Shown one piece after another: positions 7,711-8,888 of a DNA stretch of 8,888 nucleotides. Position 1 is the first letter of the stretch. Every line of letters begins with the position of its first letter. Both the position numbers and the translations under genes were made by a program. The DNA is taken from the NCBI GenBank assembly GCA_011052255.1, contig DRJJ01000132.1, positions 1 through 8,888 of the forward strand, written 5' to 3'. The stretch is from Gammaproteobacteria bacterium. Its GTDB lineage: Bacteria > Pseudomonadota > Gammaproteobacteria > DRJJ01. The notes under the pieces were generated by a model that searched no databases, was not told where the DNA came from, and worked only from the letters and a program-made list of their open reading frames with translations.

Positions 7711-8439
7711 CTAGAGATCCGGTTCGGAACAACCCTGTGGTTCCGGTAAACCGGCAATACGTGACCCCTGGCGTGCGGGCCCTTTTGGGAACAGTTTATA
7801 TAGATGTTCCTTGTTTGAGCGTTCCGGTCCTATGTCTTCAGCCATATAACGCATCAGTATCTTGACCATTGGACTTATACCATAGGTGAAATAGAACTCG
7901 CGCAGGAAGTTAATTACTTCCCAATGATCTTCTGTCAGGGTAATGCCTTCTTTTTCTGCCATGTAGTTTGCCAGCCTGGCATTCCACAGATGCAGGTCAA
8001 GTAAATTACCTAAATGTGTGACCGGGTAGGTCTGACCCTCGAAGTCAAAGGACTCAACAAAATGTGAAACAGGTTTGGCGGGCATTCCCTGATAGAGGTC
8101 ACGATCCAGTTCGGCATCAAGATAGGGAATAGGAATGCCGGCTATCTTGGAGCCTTGTAATAATACTCCGCCGGGGAATAACTGATCCAGATAGTCGTCT
8201 GTGAACCGATCCGAGCCGGTTTCTTTTTTCAGGTTGCGTTTAAGCAGTTTTTTGACCGGGGCAACATTATAGGCGTGGTAATAGCTACGCATGGCCTTGA
8301 TAACCAGCCATTGATCAGGCCCGAGTTGCAGGCCATCATGCGACGCCAGTTCATCTGCTACGGTTTCATTCCAGTCTGTGAGTATGGCCAGGCGACCATC
8401 ATTCATTACATCTGTATGCAGATTCATTGCTAGTGACAT
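7711..8439 (-). CDS. tandem DsrC/TusE-family fusion protein with a single cysteine
   Basis: This is a 242-residue protein made of two DsrC/TusE/DsvC-type domains in a row; family members are normally 105-115 residues with one domain. Repeat 1 (about 16-106) has RLAILTDWNETVADELA, DQWLVIKAMRSYYHAYNVAP, YLDQLFPGG and LQGSKIAGIPIP. Repeat 2 (about 130-237) has HLWNARLANYMAEKEGI, DHWEVINFLREFYFTYGISP, LYKLFPKGPARQGSRIAGLP and ends PEPQGC plus five residues. DsrC uses two C-terminal cysteines to carry sulfur as a persulfide or trisulfide. Here the inner one is Ser in both repeats (Ser97, Ser226). The terminal one exists only in repeat 2 (Cys237, codon 7729-7731) and is the only cysteine in the protein. 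That pattern matches TusE-like sulfur relay rather than DsrC proper. A strong AGAGGAG site lies seven bases upstream of the start. No dsr or tusBCD genes are in view. Domain assignment is confident; the function as sulfur carrier or regulator is inferred. Confidence 0.9.
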   Translation of the reverse strand: MSLAMNLHTDVMNDGRLAILTDWNETVADELASHDGLQLGPDQWLVIKAMRSYYHAYNVAPVKKLLKRNLKKETGSDRFTDDYLDQLFPGGVLLQGSKIAGIPIPYLDAELDRDLYQGMPAKPVSHFVESFDFEGQTYPVTHLGNLLDLHLWNARLANYMAEKEGITLTEDHWEVINFLREFYFTYGISPMVKILMRYMAEDIGPERSNKEHLYKLFPKGPARQGSRIAGLPEPQGCSEPDL

Positions 8440-8446
8440 AGTTAGT

Positions 8447-8453
8447 CTCCTCT
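8447..8453 (-). promoter_or_regulatory. strong ribosome binding site for the tandem DsrC gene
   Basis: AGAGGAG on the minus strand lies seven bases before the ATG at 8439, the best Shine-Dalgarno match noticed in the window. It fixes this ATG over the in-frame ATG four codons later. Confidence 0.8.
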
Positions 8454-8511
8454 TTATATAGCAAGTTTAGTACAACATCCGGATTCGACCAGTTATCGGG
8501 GCTAAATTATT

Positions 8512-8538
8512 AGTAGCTAACGGGCTTGTTAGACTACT
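8512..8538. repeat. imperfect inverted repeat in the divergent intergenic region
   Basis: AGTAGCTAAC (8512-8521) and GTTAGACTACT (8528-8538) are inverted copies with one extra base in the right arm and a 6-base spacer. The repeat lies between the divergent tandem DsrC gene and the RpfE-type gene, 24 bases before the latter's ATG. It could be a regulator-binding site or a hairpin in the 5' leader of the plus-strand gene. There is no T-run, so a terminator is unlikely. Confidence 0.45.
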
Positions 8539-8562
8539 TGCCGCCTGCGACAATAGCCCACC

Positions 8563-8888
8563 ATGACAGTAGCAATAAAATCACTCAGTTTGATAATCCC
8601 GGGCTTACTGGATGAAACGAACCCACAAGCGATCGGCGACCAGATCAGACAGCATGCCAGCCTGAGATGCTTGCTGGACAGGGCCGATGCTGTGCACGCA
8701 AACCTGTCAGGTTTTGAACGCACAATGATGCAGGTGGCTACCGGTGAGTGTGATTCTATGTCTTATGCCTGGCTCTCGCGCCAGGGCGAACAGGATGAGC
8801 AGGCTCACATGCCCGTACAAAGGGCATGGTTACGAGTTGATCCGGTATACATGCAGGCAGACCGTGATAATGTAGTGCTGTTCGGTGC
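8563..8888 (+). CDS. RpfE-type regulatory / phosphoglycerate mutase-like protein, 3'-truncated
   Basis: An open frame from the ATG at 8563 runs off the window end after 108 complete codons. The encoded protein starts MTVAIKSLSLIIPGLL, then has LRCLLDRADAV (34-44), a GFERTMMQVA helix (50-59), a variable stretch, and the block RAWLRVDPVYMQADRDNVVLFG (87-108). The WLR-x-DP-x-x-x-x-x-DRD block with an N-terminal IIPGLL is what I associate with a gamma/betaproteobacterial family annotated either as RpfE-type regulatory protein or as cofactor-independent phosphoglycerate mutase-like. Its biochemical role is not established. In Xanthomonas rpfE adjoins recJ, so recJ may follow beyond the window; that is a prediction. 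A stop codon (8554-8556) blocks any longer start, and no Shine-Dalgarno sequence is visible before the ATG. The gene is divergent from the tandem DsrC gene. Confidence 0.75.
   Translation, partial: MTVAIKSLSLIIPGLLDETNPQAIGDQIRQHASLRCLLDRADAVHANLSGFERTMMQVATGECDSMSYAWLSRQGEQDEQAHMPVQRAWLRVDPVYMQADRDNVVLFG

Noticed and set aside
8455..8463. TGCTATATA on the minus strand as an extended -10 box for the tandem DsrC gene
   Set aside because: A transcript from it would start within the AGAGGAG ribosome binding site, and no -35 box is visible at the right distance.
8529..8723. A 64-codon minus-strand open frame
   Set aside because: It is antisense to the RpfE-type frame, whose translation has recognisable family blocks.

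Overview
The window looks like chromosomal DNA of a gammaproteobacterium. The reasons are a 2-oxoglutarate dehydrogenase operon in the order sucA-sucB-lpd, a DsrC/TusE-family sulfur-relay-like protein, and the start of a gene resembling the RpfE-type regulators found near recJ in gamma- and betaproteobacteria. The DsrC-type gene hints at a sulfur-metabolising lineage, but one-cysteine TusE-type proteins also occur in ordinary tRNA thiolation, so this is only a hint. No phage, transposon, CRISPR, tRNA or rRNA sequence was seen.

Positions 1-5101, plus strand: a tightly packed operon for the whole 2-oxoglutarate dehydrogenase complex. It holds E1 (sucA, 5' end outside the window), E2 (sucB, complete, with lipoyl, E3-binding and catalytic domains) and a dedicated E3 (lpd). 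sucB and lpd are 4 bases apart. Together the three proteins convert 2-oxoglutarate, CoA and NAD+ to succinyl-CoA, CO2 and NADH. The operon promoter lies upstream of the window.

Positions 5102-7185: a more AT-rich stretch of envelope genes. Two minus-strand lipoprotein genes (5113-5757 and 6081-7025) are separated by a gap of about 320 bases with no convincing gene. The first belongs to an uncharacterised lipoprotein type with a Gly/Tyr-rich segment. The second carries an HELLH zinc-metallopeptidase-like motif and was not recognised as a named family. It is divergent from the next gene.

Positions 7186-8439: a small secreted protein with a YbjN / type III chaperone-like fold signature (plus strand) faces, tail to tail, a 242-residue protein made of two tandem DsrC/TusE domains with a single cysteine in the whole chain (minus strand). 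The fusion is the most unusual gene here.

Positions 8440-8888: a divergent intergenic region with an imperfect inverted repeat, followed by the first 108 codons of an RpfE-type protein that runs off the window. The genes after the operon show no clear common pathway. They read as a mix of envelope, sulfur-relay-like and regulatory genes.
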